Shown here one piece after another: positions 1 through 8,922 of a DNA stretch of 64,000 nt (the stretch's first letter is position 1; each line of letters begins with the position of its first letter). Origin of the DNA: Saccharothrix sp. NRRL B-16348. GTDB lineage: Bacteria; Actinomycetota; Actinomycetes; Mycobacteriales; Pseudonocardiaceae. A program made the translations under genes and the position numbers. Under the pieces are notes generated by a model. That model worked only from the letters and a program-made list of their open reading frames with translations. It did not search any database and was not told where the DNA came from. Location: contig NZ_LGED01000204.1 of assembly GCF_001280085.1 (NCBI RefSeq), positions 62,001 through 126,000 on the forward strand, written 5' to 3'.

Positions 1-896
1 GCCGCCAACGTCGCCCCGGCCAGCGTGCCGACCGCGAGCAGCGTGGACAGCAGGCCGTAGGCGGACGCGTCGCCGCCGAACGTGTTGCGCGCCAGCACGG
101 CCAGCGTGACGTAGAAGTTCAGCCCGAACGTGCTGATGAAGAACACCAGGCACAGCAGGATCACCAGGTCGGGGCGCTTGCGCACGTACCGCAGCCCTTC
201 CCGCAGCTGGCCCTTCTCCCGCGGCACGGGGTCGCCGCGGTGCAGTTCGGCGGCGCGCATCAGCAGCAGCCCGCCGAGCACGCCGAGGAAGCTGATCGCG
301 TTGATGAGGAACACCCAGCCCGTGCCCACGAAGATGATCATCACGCCGGCGACGGCCGGTCCGACCATCCGGGCCAGGTTGAACGTCATCGCGTTCAACG
401 CCACCGCGTTGGTGAGCTGGTCGCGGCCGACCATCTCGACCACGAAGCTCTGCCGCACGGGTGTCTCGACCGCGGACACCGCGCCGAGCAGCAGGCACAG
501 CAGGTAGACGTGCCACAGCTCGACCACGCCGGTGACGTCGAGCAGGCCCAGGGTCAGCGCGCAGAGCCCGAGACCGGTCTCCAGGACGAGCAGCAGCTTG
601 CGCTTGTCCATCCGGTCCGCGAGCACGCCCGCCCACAGCGACAGGAACAACGTGGGCGCGAACTGGAGTGCCGCGGCGATGCCGAGGGCGACCGGTGAGC
701 CGTCGGACAGCTCCAGCACCAGCCAGTCCTGCGCGACGCGCTGCATCCACAGCCCGACGAGCGAGACGACCTGGCCGGAGGCGTAAAGGCGGTAGTTGCG
801 CACGCGGAGCGAGCCGAACATGCGCTTGCGCGGCGGTGGTGCGGCTGGGTTGCGTTCGACCTGGTCCGTCTCTGCCCCACCCGCGTACGCCGGCAC
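1..896 (-). CDS. MFS transporter, C-terminus cut by window edge
   Basis: Major facilitator protein, probably a drug or metabolite exporter of the EntS-like group, in the cytoplasmic membrane. About 298 residues are visible. A cytoplasmic leader of about 35 residues (PAAPPPRKRMFGSLRVRNYR) precedes hydrophobic helices, and the loop between helices 2 and 3 carries an ADRMDKRK motif, the MFS motif-A position. The GTG at 894-896 is chosen because the frame is open from there and it lies 4 nt after the stop of the upstream marR gene, so the two are probably cotranscribed. A MarR regulator paired with an exporter is a common resistance arrangement. The substrate cannot be told from the sequence. Confidence 0.85.
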   Translation of the reverse strand, partial: MPAYAGGAETDQVERNPAAPPPRKRMFGSLRVRNYRLYASGQVVSLVGLWMQRVAQDWLVLELSDGSPVALGIAAALQFAPTLFLSLWAGVLADRMDKRKLLLVLETGLGLCALTLGLLDVTGVVELWHVYLLCLLLGAVSAVETPVRQSFVVEMVGRDQLTNAVALNAMTFNLARMVGPAVAGVMIIFVGTGWVFLINAISFLGVLGGLLLMRAAELHRGDPVPREKGQLREGLRYVRKRPDLVILLCLVFFISTFGLNFYVTLAVLARNTFGGDASAYGLLSTLLAVGTLAGATLA

Positions 897-900
897 CTCG

Positions 901-1332
901 TTACTGCCCCGCCATCCTGTCGATGATCTCGGCGGCACGCGACAGCGTGCCCCGCTCCTCCGGTGTCAGCTCGGCCAACCGCTTGTCCAGCCAGGCTTCC
1001 CGCGCGGACACCTCTTCGTGGATGTAGTTCAGCCCCGCCTCGCTCAGCTCCACGATGGCCTGCCGGCCGTCGGTGGGGTGGGGGCGGCGCGTCGCGAACC
1101 CGAACTCCTCCAGGGCGGCTATCACCCTGGTCATCGACGGTGGCTGGACGCCTTCCTTGGCGGCCAGCTCGCCCGGCGTCAGGGGTCCGCACTTGTGCAG
1201 CGTCGACAGCGCGGACACCTGGGTGAGCGAGATCGTGGAGTTCACCCGCTGCGCGCGGAGCCTGCGGTTGAGCCGGACGACGGCCAGTCGCAGCCGACTC
1301 GCCAGTCCCGCTTCAGCCTCGGTCTCCACCAC
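901..1332 (-). CDS. MarR family transcriptional regulator
   Basis: Winged-helix regulator of about 143 residues. After the first helix (GLASRLRLAVVRLNRRLRAQ) the recognition helix region reads GVQPPSMTRVIAALEE and the wing reads RRPHPTDGRQAIVELS, the usual MarR arrangement. It probably controls the adjacent MFS gene, which starts 4 nt downstream. The GTG at 1330-1332 is preferred because TATGCT lies 6 nt upstream, as in a leaderless transcript. An ATG at 1363-1365 in the same frame would add 11 residues and cannot be excluded. A MarR gene in this neighbourhood is also known in mycobacteria (Rv0880, from memory). The ligand is unknown. Confidence 0.9.
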   Translation of the reverse strand: MVETEAEAGLASRLRLAVVRLNRRLRAQRVNSTISLTQVSALSTLHKCGPLTPGELAAKEGVQPPSMTRVIAALEEFGFATRRPHPTDGRQAIVELSEAGLNYIHEEVSAREAWLDKRLAELTPEERGTLSRAAEIIDRMAGQ

Positions 1333-1338
1333 GTAGTT

Positions 1339-1344
1339 AGCATA
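1339..1344 (-). promoter_or_regulatory. -10 box for marR (leaderless)
   Basis: TATGCT on the minus strand, 6 nt before the GTG start of marR. It fits the TANNNT hexamer of leaderless actinobacterial promoters. No convincing -35 box is visible. Confidence 0.5.
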
Positions 1345-1382
1345 CCTCACGATCTCGCCGCCCATCGTGTGAAATCGCCCAT

Positions 1383-2876
1383 TCAGCCGGCGAGAGCGGC
1401 CTGGATGGGGCCGATCGCGAAGTAGACGACGAAGGCCGCCGCCACGATCCACATGAGCGGGTGCACGCTGCGCGCACGCCCGGTGAGCGCCCGCAGCACC
1501 ACGTAGCTGACGAAGCCCGCGCCGATGCCGTTCGCGATCGAGTACGTGAACGGCATGATCACGATGGTGAGGAACGCGGGCAGGCCGACGGAGAAGTCCG
1601 CGAAGTCGATCTCCTTGATCTGCATGATCATCAGCGCGCCGACGACGACCAGCGCGGGCGCCGCCGCCTCGATCGGCACCACCGCGTACAGCGGGGTGAG
1701 GAACATGGCGGCGAGGAACAGCAGCCCGGTGACGATGTTCGCCAGGCCGGTCCGCGCGCCCTCCGCGATGCCGGACGCCGACTCGATGTAGACGGTGTTG
1801 GACGACGCGGACGCCGCACCGCCCGCGACCGCGCCGACGCCGTCCACGAACAACGCCTTCGACACGCCCGGCAGCTGGCCGTCCTTGCCGATGAGCCCGG
1901 CTTCCTTGCCCAGGCCGGTCATCGTGCCGACGGTGTCGAAGAAGTCCGTGAGCACGAGCGTGAACACCAGCAGCGCCGCGGTCAGCGCGGGCACCCGCGT
2001 CCACGCGCCGAACGACACGTCGCCCAGCAGGGAGAGGTCGGGCAGCCCGAACACCTGTTCCGGCAGGCCGGGGTAGCCGAGGTTCCAGCCGGCCGGGTTG
2101 GTGCCCTGCGACGGGCCGGCCTTGACGATCGCCTCGATCACGATGGACAGCACGGTCGCCGCCAGCACGCCGATCAGGATCGCGCCCTTGACCCTGCGCG
2201 CGACGAGGATGCCGGTGACCACGAGGCCCACCACGAACACGAACGTCGGCCACGACGCGATGGACCCGTTGATGCCGAGCCCGACCGGCACGGTGGTGCC
2301 CGCCGCGTCCGGCAGGCGGCGCACGAACCCGGCGTCGACCAGGCCGATGAAGCAGATGAACAACCCGATGCCGACCGCGATGGCCGCCTTCAGCTCCGCC
2401 GGCACCGCGTTGAACACGGCCGTGCGGACGCCCGTGACGACCAGCAGCAGGACCACCAGGCCGTTGACCACGACGAGGCCCATCGCCTCGGGCCACGACA
2501 TCTGCGGCACGATCGTGACGGCCACGAACGAGTTGATGCCCAGGCCCGTGGCCAGCGCGAACGGGTAGTTCGCGACGAGTCCGAAGAGGATCGTCATGAC
2601 GCCCGCGACCAGCGCCGTCACCGCCGCGACCTGCGGGATGGTGAGGATGTTGCCGAGCACGTCGACCTTCGCGCCGGGCGCGTCGGCGGCGAAGCTGCCC
2701 AGGATCAGCGGGTTCAGCACGACGATGTAGGCCATGGTCACGAACGTGACGAGCCCACCGCGCACCTCCCGCCCGACCGAGGAGCCGCGTTCGGAGATCT
2801 TGAAGAACCCGTCCAACCTGGAACGGACCGGCCCGCCCGGCGGCGTCTGCGCGGCGGGTGTCTCGGCGGTGGCCAT
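1383..2876 (-). CDS. NCS2/AzgA-type purine permease
   Basis: Cytoplasmic-membrane permease of 497 residues, predicted to import hypoxanthine, guanine or adenine by proton symport (AzgA/GhxP branch of NCS2). It has about 12-14 hydrophobic segments. Family motifs seen are GLVTFVTMAYIVVLNP near residue 40, ATGLGINSF near residue 110, TDFFDTVGTMTGL near residue 320 and SASSNTVYIESASGIAEGAR near residue 360; the last is the substrate-site signature. The ATG at 2874-2876 has GAGGAG five bases upstream, which fixes the start. The marR gene lies downstream on the same strand, and a DUF2530 gene diverges upstream. No purine riboswitch is seen in the 80-nt divergent intergenic region. The family assignment is secure; the exact purine is not. 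Confidence 0.93.
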   Translation of the reverse strand: MATAETPAAQTPPGGPVRSRLDGFFKISERGSSVGREVRGGLVTFVTMAYIVVLNPLILGSFAADAPGAKVDVLGNILTIPQVAAVTALVAGVMTILFGLVANYPFALATGLGINSFVAVTIVPQMSWPEAMGLVVVNGLVVLLLVVTGVRTAVFNAVPAELKAAIAVGIGLFICFIGLVDAGFVRRLPDAAGTTVPVGLGINGSIASWPTFVFVVGLVVTGILVARRVKGAILIGVLAATVLSIVIEAIVKAGPSQGTNPAGWNLGYPGLPEQVFGLPDLSLLGDVSFGAWTRVPALTAALLVFTLVLTDFFDTVGTMTGLGKEAGLIGKDGQLPGVSKALFVDGVGAVAGGAASASSNTVYIESASGIAEGARTGLANIVTGLLFLAAMFLTPLYAVVPIEAAAPALVVVGALMIMQIKEIDFADFSVGLPAFLTIVIMPFTYSIANGIGAGFVSYVVLRALTGRARSVHPLMWIVAAAFVVYFAIGPIQAALAG

Positions 2877-2943
2877 CTCATCTCCTCGATGCGATCGGTG
2901 GTGCTGGGCAGGCAGAGCGTGCCCTACTCGTGTTTCGGGCGGG

Positions 2944-2949
2944 TAGCCT
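2944..2949 (+). promoter_or_regulatory. -10 box for the DUF2530 gene (leaderless)
   Basis: TAGCCT followed by 7 nt and the GTG start at 2957. Confidence 0.5.
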
Positions 2950-2956
2950 GCCCGAC

Positions 2957-3226
2957 GTGGCCGAACAGGACGCAACACCCCTCCCACCCCCACCACCGCT
3001 CCCACCGAAACTGGCCGACCCCGTGCCCGCGATCGTGGTCGGGACGGCCCTATGGCTGCTGGCACTGGCCGGCGTGCTGCTGTTCCGACGGGACGACACG
3101 GTCCTGGTCTGGACGTGCCTGTCCGGCGGCGTGCTGGGGATCATCGGCTACGGCATCTTCACCTGGCAACGCTCCGCCGCCCGCCGCGGCAGCCGCACCG
3201 CCCAGCACGGCCAAGGGCTGGAGTGA
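2957..3226 (+). CDS. DUF2530 small membrane protein
   Basis: Protein of 89 residues with a proline-rich N-terminus (PLPPPPPLPPKLADPVP) followed by two hydrophobic helices, around residues 23-42 and 48-68, and a short basic tail (RSAARRGSR). This matches the DUF2530 family of actinobacterial two-helix membrane proteins, whose function is unknown. The GTG at 2957 is chosen because the conserved part begins just after it and a TANNNT box lies 7 nt before it. It diverges from the purine permease. From memory the mycobacterial counterpart is Rv0882, which also lies close to a MarR gene. Confidence 0.8.
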   Translation: MAEQDATPLPPPPPLPPKLADPVPAIVVGTALWLLALAGVLLFRRDDTVLVWTCLSGGVLGIIGYGIFTWQRSAARRGSRTAQHGQGLE

Positions 3227-3551
3227 GCACCACCCAGGCACCACCGCGGCCGGCCACGGACCACCTCAGCTGACCACCGACGGCCGTCGCCTTGGCCTGG
3301 CGGCCTCACGGCTGGCCCTGGCGGCCGTTCTGGCCGACCGTTGGACGGGTCTCCGTCCGCCCGACCGGCGGCCCGCCGCCGACCCACCGCTGATCCACCA
3401 ACGGCCCGCTGCCGACGGCCTCGCCGACCCCTCGGCTGACACTGGGGGCCGGGGCGCCGCGCCTCCTTCATTTCCGGCAACAAATCCGGGATTTCCATTC
3501 ATCCCCGGAGACGCTTGCCCGATCGGGTGATCTTGGCGGCAGCCCGGCGCG
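3227..3551. other. Intergenic region, no gene seen
   Basis: A 325-nt gap between the convergent DUF2530 gene and the sacsin-like ATPase gene. It is mostly very GC-rich, with repeated short ggccctggcgg-like motifs, and has an AT-richer patch near 3470-3500. Short open frames here have no start signal or recognisable sequence. No clear terminator hairpin was found. Confidence 0.5.
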
Positions 3552-6395
3552 TCAGCCCAGCAGGACCGCCGGGGTCGGGTCGGCGATCAGCGCGGCGAAC
3601 GTGTGCCGATCGTCCCACCGGCCCGTGGTCCACGCCAGAGCGCGCGCTAAACCCTCGGGGGTGTCGGCGGCGTGCACGACCGACTCGCTCCCGGCCGCGT
3701 CGTCCACCCACCACGACACCGAGTGCTCCGCGCCCTCGGCCGACACCACAAGATCGTCGTGCACGATCAGCGAACCGTCCGGCAACTCCACGCCGAGCAG
3801 GTCGCACGCCAGCCGCACGGCACCCAGCTCCGACCAGATCACCTCGTCACCCTCACCGACGACGGACCCGGACACCTCCTCCGACGCCAACGGCAGCGCC
3901 AGCAGCTCGGCCAGCTCCGCCGCCGCGCCGGACGACGCCAGCACCTGCGCGGGCGGCAGCACGCCGAGCAGCCACGGCGAGTCCAGCACCAGCACGTCGT
4001 CGGCCGGCTCGGCGGCACCGGTCAGCACCCGCACCCGGTCCGGCGGCTCGACGCTCACCGAGTCCGCCACCTCCGCCAGCGACGCGTGCACCCGCAGCAC
4101 CAACGCGTCGGACAGCTTCCGCGCCGGATCACCGAGCCGCGCGATCAGGTCGGTCACGTCGTCGGAGTCCACCACGCTCAACGACGTGCGCACCCCGGCG
4201 GCGGCCAGCACGTGCGGCGGCACGCCGATCGACGGCACCACGTCGTACAGGCCCTCCAGCCCGTCCGCCTCGGGCAGCCGCCACGACCCGAGCGGCACGC
4301 CGTCGATCGTCGCGTAACGGGCCAGCCACCAGCCCGTGTAGCCGTCGGGTTCGCTCACCGCGCGCCACGCCACGGGGTCGGCGGCCATCATCGCCAACGC
4401 CTGCGGCCACTTGTCCCGGGCCACGAGGTCCAGGTCGCGGATGCCGAGCACCCGCGTGGGCGGCACGTCGAACGCGTCCCACCAGTAGCCCTCGTCGGCG
4501 AGGTCGTGGTCGGGCTCGGTGGGCGAGTCGTCGTCGACCACGGTGAACCCGTCGATCACGCCGACGTCCGTCAGCACCGACCGCGGCCACTCGGCCGCCA
4601 CCGAGGCGTCGAGCACCCCGAACGGCGCGTCGGGCTCCAGCACGGCCAGCAGCGCCGAGTCGGGCAGCACGAGTTCGTCCGCGCGCCGCCACTCGCCGTC
4701 CGCCGACGGCAGCGCCAGCTCCGCGAGCCACGGCCGACCGCCGGCCCGCGACACCAGCCGCAGCACGGTCCGCACCAGCTCCGGGCCGTCCAACGCGGGG
4801 TCGTCCAGGCTGCGGTGCACGGCCTCGCGCACGGCGTCGGAGTCGAGCAGTTCCGCGGGTCCGGCTTCGGTCGCGCCCAGCCGCAGCAGCAGCGGGTGCG
4901 CGGCCTCGGGGTGCGCGATCCGCAGCCCGGACACCGAGAACTGCTCCGTGTCCGTGCCGACGAGCACCCCGCGCGGGCTGCTCACCACCCGACCGTCGAC
5001 CAGCGGCACGGGCAGGCCGCCCATCGCCTCGCGCGCGGTCGAGTCGACGTCCGCGACGGGCGACAGCGCGTCGTACACCTGGTGCCACCACGACGGGTCG
5101 CCGCCGACGCCGGCCAGCGCCGCGACCACTTCGGACACGTCGAGCCGCGGCACTTCCAAGGCGGCCAACGCCTTCGCGTGCGGCGGCAACGTGAGCTCGT
5201 AGTCGAGCAGCCCGGGGATCACGTCCTCCAGCAGCTCGACCAGTTCGAACGACGCCAGGTCCAGCACCTTCGCGGTCGATGGCGCGGCCCACTCGCCGTC
5301 CGCCAGCGGCAGCCACGAAGCCGTCCGCAGCGCGGCCAGGATCCCGGTCCGCAACCGATCGTCCACTTCGGACAGCGGGAACCCGGGCAGCGGCACCAGC
5401 GACGTCCGCTCGACCGCGGGCAGCTTCGCCACCAGCTCCGGGTACGCCGACGCGGCCCGCTCCAGCACGAACGTCGCCGCCGCGCCCGCCAGCACCCGCC
5501 GCCGCGACGGTTCCACGGGCAGGGTCGCGATCAGCCGCGCGGGCAGCGACAGCTTCTCGTCGGTGGGTGTCGGCGCGTGCAGCACGTCGCCGGACAGCGG
5601 CTCGTCCATCGGCCACGCCCAGCACACGGACCAGTGCGGGCGCGACTCGACGCCCGCGACCAGCGACGCGGGCAGCTCGCCACCCACCCGGTGCACCAGC
5701 CACCGCTGGTCGCCGCCGGGCCCGGTGAGCACCACGACGCCGTCGGCCTCGGACCGCTCCCACGCTTCCTCGCCGACCTCGACCCGCCGCAACCCGGGCA
5801 ACGCCAGCAGCAGGTCGGGCACCTGCGCCGCGAACTCGGCCAGCAGCCCGTCCGCGTGCACCTTCAACGGCAGCCGGACCTCGGTGTCGAACCCGTCCGG
5901 CAGGTCGGTCTCGTCCGACGGCCACACCAGCCGCAGCACCGGCACGTCACCGCCGCGCGCGGACGCCAGGGACGGCACCGCTTCTCGCGTGCGGGAGGCC
6001 GAGAACGCCACCGCGCCGGACGTCGACACCACGCGCGGCTCGTCGGTCACCGCCAGCACGGCCGCGAAACCCACGCCGAACTGCCCGACGGTGTCCGCGG
6101 CCTTGGACGACGCCCGCAGCGACGCCAGCGCCGCCACACCGGCCGCGTCCAGCGGCGCGCCCGTGTTCGCCGCGCGCAGCTCACCGTCCACAAGGGACAG
6201 TCGCAGCACGCCGGGCGTGTCGCCGGCGGCGTCGGACGCGTTCTGCGCCAGCTCCACCAGCAGCCGGTCGCGGTACCCGCCGAGCCGCAGGTCCTCCTCG
6301 GCGTTGGCGTCCTCCCGGAACCGCGTGGGCGAGCCGCGCCACGCGGCCAGCACCGACTCGCGCAGCGCCTCGGTGCCGAACGGGTCCGCGCTCAC
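3552..6395 (-). CDS. Sacsin/Hsp90-type ATPase-domain protein
   Basis: Large cytoplasmic protein of 947 residues. The N-terminal 150 residues form a GHKL/Hsp90-like ATP-binding domain: the N box LLVELAQNASDAAG near residues 45-58 holds the Mg-ligand Asn and the ATP-lid Asp, and the lid motif VGQFGVGFAAV lies near 104-114. The rest is Leu/Asp/Glu-rich with repeated PLADGEW / PLVDGRV / PSADGEW motifs, as in sacsin-repeat proteins. Actinobacteria carry such a protein next to a DUF3027 gene, and it is often labelled a molecular chaperone; its client is unknown. The GTG at 6393-6395 overlaps the TGA of the DUF3027 gene (GTGA), so translation is coupled. Confidence 0.85.
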   Translation of the reverse strand: MSADPFGTEALRESVLAAWRGSPTRFREDANAEEDLRLGGYRDRLLVELAQNASDAAGDTPGVLRLSLVDGELRAANTGAPLDAAGVAALASLRASSKAADTVGQFGVGFAAVLAVTDEPRVVSTSGAVAFSASRTREAVPSLASARGGDVPVLRLVWPSDETDLPDGFDTEVRLPLKVHADGLLAEFAAQVPDLLLALPGLRRVEVGEEAWERSEADGVVVLTGPGGDQRWLVHRVGGELPASLVAGVESRPHWSVCWAWPMDEPLSGDVLHAPTPTDEKLSLPARLIATLPVEPSRRRVLAGAAATFVLERAASAYPELVAKLPAVERTSLVPLPGFPLSEVDDRLRTGILAALRTASWLPLADGEWAAPSTAKVLDLASFELVELLEDVIPGLLDYELTLPPHAKALAALEVPRLDVSEVVAALAGVGGDPSWWHQVYDALSPVADVDSTAREAMGGLPVPLVDGRVVSSPRGVLVGTDTEQFSVSGLRIAHPEAAHPLLLRLGATEAGPAELLDSDAVREAVHRSLDDPALDGPELVRTVLRLVSRAGGRPWLAELALPSADGEWRRADELVLPDSALLAVLEPDAPFGVLDASVAAEWPRSVLTDVGVIDGFTVVDDDSPTEPDHDLADEGYWWDAFDVPPTRVLGIRDLDLVARDKWPQALAMMAADPVAWRAVSEPDGYTGWWLARYATIDGVPLGSWRLPEADGLEGLYDVVPSIGVPPHVLAAAGVRTSLSVVDSDDVTDLIARLGDPARKLSDALVLRVHASLAEVADSVSVEPPDRVRVLTGAAEPADDVLVLDSPWLLGVLPPAQVLASSGAAAELAELLALPLASEEVSGSVVGEGDEVIWSELGAVRLACDLLGVELPDGSLIVHDDLVVSAEGAEHSVSWWVDDAAGSESVVHAADTPEGLARALAWTTGRWDDRHTFAALIADPTPAVLLG

Positions 6396-7162
6396 TTCCC
6401 GCTCTCGACGTTGGCCTCGACGTCGAGCACCGCGTCGTCGTAGACGACCTCGGCGACCGGCACCAGCGGGCCGCCTTCGACCTCGACCTCGGAGTGCGCG
6501 CCGCACCCGTACTCCACGTGCACGACGTGCCCGTCGGCCGGCGTCAGCTCGTTCGCGCACACCCCGAAGGCGGCGCCGAGCGACCCGGCGATCCGGGTGT
6601 AGAAGCCGCAGGTGCCGCAGGTGGCGGGTGCGCTGCGGGCCATCTCGCTGCGCGGCCCGAAGTCGCCGCCGTGCCAGCGCTGGGCGGCGTCGAGCACACC
6701 CTCCCGCGACAGCACGCGCACGCGGCCGAGGCCGACCTCCAGGGCGACGTCCTCGACGGCCGGGTCGTCCGAGCCGACGTACCCCGGTGCCAGGCGCGGG
6801 TCGTCCTCGGGCGCGGGCAGCAGGTCGCCGACACCGAGGTCGCCGGCCCGCACCCGCTCGTGCCACGGCACCCACTCGGGCGCGACCAGCGCGTCGTCGC
6901 CGGGCAGCAGCACGACCTCGCTCACCGACAGCGGCGTGCCGGGGCCCGCGAACGCGACCGTGACGGCCCAGTTCCAGCCTTGGTAGCCCGCGTGGTCGGC
7001 CTCGAACAGGTGCGTCGCCGACACGGCGTCCTCGGCGACGGTGCCCACGTGGTCGCCGACGCGTTCCGCGCCCGCCTCCTCTTGCGCGGCGGCTCGGGCG
7101 AGCCGGACTGCCGCTGGGTCGGCGAGCGCTGGATCGGGCTGGCGGGTCGGCGTGGCGGTCAC
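6392..7162 (-). CDS. DUF3027 domain protein
   Basis: Protein of 256 residues matching the actinobacterial DUF3027 family (mycobacterial Rv0883c type, from memory). Features seen are an acidic N-terminus, a WNWAVTVAFAGPG motif near residue 62, an EWVPWHERVRAGDLG motif near residue 95 and a cysteine cluster CGTCGFYTRIAGSLGAAFGVC near residues 183-203, followed by VEYGCGAHSEVEVE. The CxxC and the single cysteines suggest metal or zinc binding, which is an inference. The GTG at 7160-7162 was chosen because conserved sequence begins a few residues later. Its stop overlaps the start of the ATPase gene, so the two proteins probably act together. Function is unknown. Confidence 0.85.
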   Translation of the reverse strand: MTATPTRQPDPALADPAAVRLARAAAQEEAGAERVGDHVGTVAEDAVSATHLFEADHAGYQGWNWAVTVAFAGPGTPLSVSEVVLLPGDDALVAPEWVPWHERVRAGDLGVGDLLPAPEDDPRLAPGYVGSDDPAVEDVALEVGLGRVRVLSREGVLDAAQRWHGGDFGPRSEMARSAPATCGTCGFYTRIAGSLGAAFGVCANELTPADGHVVHVEYGCGAHSEVEVEGGPLVPVAEVVYDDAVLDVEANVESGK

Positions 7163-7220
7163 GGGATGAATTGTGCCGCACGTCTGCGCCGCCCCGCGCA
7201 CACGTGCCACCCTTTTGGAC

Positions 7221-7970
7221 GTGCGGTGGCTCCTGATGGCTGCGGTCCTCGTCCTGTCGGCGGCGTGCACCACCCCGCCGAGCGGCCCAACGCGGGTCGA
7301 GGTGCTGGGCACCCTGCCCCACGACACGGGCGCGTTCACGCAGGGCTTGGAGCTGGTGGACGGCGTCCTCTACGAGGGCACCGGCCTGGAGGGGCAGTCG
7401 TCGCTGCGGCGGCTCGACCCGGCTTCCGGCGAGCTGCGGCAGCGCGTCGACCTGCCCGAACCGCTGTTCGGCGAGGGCATCACCGTCGTCGGCGACCGGA
7501 TCTGGCAGCTCACCTGGAGGGACGGCGTGGCCATCGAGCGGGACCGGGACACTCTCGAAGAAGTGAGGCGCGTCACGTACGAGGGCGAGGGCTGGGGGCT
7601 GTGCCGTGACGGCGACCGGCTGGTGATGAGCGACGGCAGCGACGAGCTGGCGTTCCGCGACCCCGCCTCGTTCGCCGAGACCGGTTCGGTCGCCGTCCGC
7701 CGCGACGGGCAGCCGGTCACCCGTTTGAACGAACTCGAGTGCGTCGGCGGCCAGGTGTGGGCCAACGTGTGGCAGACCGACGAGGTGGTGCGCATCGACC
7801 CGGCGAACGGCCAGGTCACCGACACCGTCGACCTCAGCGGCCTGCGCCCGGCCGACGTGCCGGCGAGCAACGTGCTCAACGGCATCGCGGCCGTGCCGGG
7901 CACCGACGAGTTCCTCGTCACGGGCAAGAACTGGCCGACGATCTTCCGGGTCCGCTTCACCCGGTCGTGA
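7221..7970 (+). CDS. Glutaminyl-peptide cyclotransferase, lipoprotein
   Basis: Five-bladed beta-propeller glutamine cyclotransferase of the bacterial/plant type, which would form pyroglutamate at peptide N-termini outside the membrane. Residues 1-18 (VRWLLMAAVLVLSAAC) are a lipoprotein signal with a LSAAC lipobox. Family motifs follow: LPHDTGAFTQGLEL, LYEGTGLEGQSSLR, GEGITVVGDRIWQLTW, YEGEGWGLC, LNELECVGGQVWANVW and VLNGIAAVPG. The mature length of about 230 residues fits the family. The GTG at 7221 gives a compact signal peptide; an ATG 15 nt later would also work. It diverges from the DUF3027 gene and is followed 15 nt later by a dehydratase gene with its own promoter. Confidence 0.9.
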   Translation: MRWLLMAAVLVLSAACTTPPSGPTRVEVLGTLPHDTGAFTQGLELVDGVLYEGTGLEGQSSLRRLDPASGELRQRVDLPEPLFGEGITVVGDRIWQLTWRDGVAIERDRDTLEEVRRVTYEGEGWGLCRDGDRLVMSDGSDELAFRDPASFAETGSVAVRRDGQPVTRLNELECVGGQVWANVWQTDEVVRIDPANGQVTDTVDLSGLRPADVPASNVLNGIAAVPGTDEFLVTGKNWPTIFRVRFTRS

Positions 7971-7972
7971 CC

Positions 7973-7978
7973 TACCGT
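7973..7978 (+). promoter_or_regulatory. -10 box for the dehydratase gene (leaderless)
   Basis: TACCGT, then 7 nt, then the GTG start at 7986. Confidence 0.55.
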
Positions 7979-7985
7979 CTCGGAC

Positions 7986-8888
7986 GTGGACATCGACCTC
8001 GACAACATCGCCCGTGCCGCCGAGACCATCGACCCCGTCTTCCGCGGCACACCGCAGTACGTGGACGAGCAGCTCTGCGCCGCCCTGGACCGCCGGGTGC
8101 TGGTCAAGGTCGAGACGGTCAACCCGCTGCGCAGCTTCAAGGGCCGCGGCGCGGACTTCATGGGCGCCACGCTGCCGCCCGGACGGCCGGTGGTGTGCGC
8201 GTCGGCGGGCAACTTCGGCCAGGCCGTCGCCTACGTGGGCCGCCGCCGCGGCTTCCCGGTCGAGGTCTTCGTGTCGCAGTCCGCCGTCCGCGACAAGGTG
8301 CGCCGGATGAAGGCGCTCGGCGCGTCCGTGATCGAGGTCCCGGGCGACTTCACCGGCGCCAAGGACGCGGCCCGCGACCACGCCCAGCGCGTCGGCGCGA
8401 TCTTCGTCGAGGACGGCCGTGACGTCGCCATCACCGAGGGCGCGGGCAGCATCGCCGTCGAACTGCTCCGCGCCGGCCCGATCGACACCGCCGTCGTGCC
8501 CGTCGGCGACGGCGCCCTCATCACCGGCATGGCCCGGTGGATCAAGGAGCACTCACCGCACACCCGCGTCGTCGGCGTGTGCGCGGAGGGCGCGCCGGCC
8601 CTGGCCCGTGCCTGGGCGGGCCGTCCGGTCGGCGACACGCCCATCGACACCATCGCCGACGGGATCGCCGTGCGGGTGCCCGTGCCCGCCGCCGTCCCGA
8701 GGGTGCGCGCCCTCGTCGACGACATGCTCCTGGTGCCCGACGACGCCATCCGGGACGCGATGGCGCTGGCCCGGACCACGCTGGGCCTCGTGCTCGAACC
8801 GGCGGGCGCGATCGGCCTCGCCGCGATCGCCGTGGCCGACATCCCGGGCGAGACCATCGCCACCGTGCTCACCGGCGGCAATGTGTGA
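7986..8888 (+). CDS. PLP-dependent threonine/serine dehydratase-like enzyme
   Basis: Fold-type II PLP enzyme of 300 residues, related to threonine dehydratase and serine racemase. The PLP lysine is K52 in NPLRSFKGRGADF, the cofactor-phosphate loop is PVGDGALITG near residues 173-182, and VCASAGNFGQAVAYVG near residue 70 is the substrate/PLP O3' loop. A regulatory ACT domain, present in biosynthetic IlvA, is absent, so this is the short catabolic or racemase-like form. The ending EPAGAIGLAAIAV...TVLTGGNV is typical of the family. The GTG start has TACCGT 7 nt upstream and no Shine-Dalgarno. The likely reaction is L-threonine or L-serine to a 2-oxo acid plus ammonia; the substrate is not settled by sequence. 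Confidence 0.85.
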   Translation: MDIDLDNIARAAETIDPVFRGTPQYVDEQLCAALDRRVLVKVETVNPLRSFKGRGADFMGATLPPGRPVVCASAGNFGQAVAYVGRRRGFPVEVFVSQSAVRDKVRRMKALGASVIEVPGDFTGAKDAARDHAQRVGAIFVEDGRDVAITEGAGSIAVELLRAGPIDTAVVPVGDGALITGMARWIKEHSPHTRVVGVCAEGAPALARAWAGRPVGDTPIDTIADGIAVRVPVPAAVPRVRALVDDMLLVPDDAIRDAMALARTTLGLVLEPAGAIGLAAIAVADIPGETIATVLTGGNV

Positions 8889-8922
8889 GACAGCCCGCAC
8901 CGGGTGAGGCAGGATTGGACAC

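Noticed and set aside
3266..3502. Minus-strand 78-codon frame in the 3.2-3.5 kb gap
   Set aside because: No ribosome site, Arg/Ala/Gly/Ser-only composition typical of noncoding GC-rich DNA.
1461..3530. Open frame of 689 codons on the plus strand opposite the NCS2 permease
   Set aside because: Antisense shadow of a GC-rich gene; composition is Arg/His/Asp repeats and the permease on the other strand is unmistakable.
6396..8552. Upstream extension of the sacsin-like reading frame through the DUF3027 gene and further right
   Set aside because: The extension would run through the DUF3027 gene and antisense to two others; the GTGA overlap gives a natural start at 6395.
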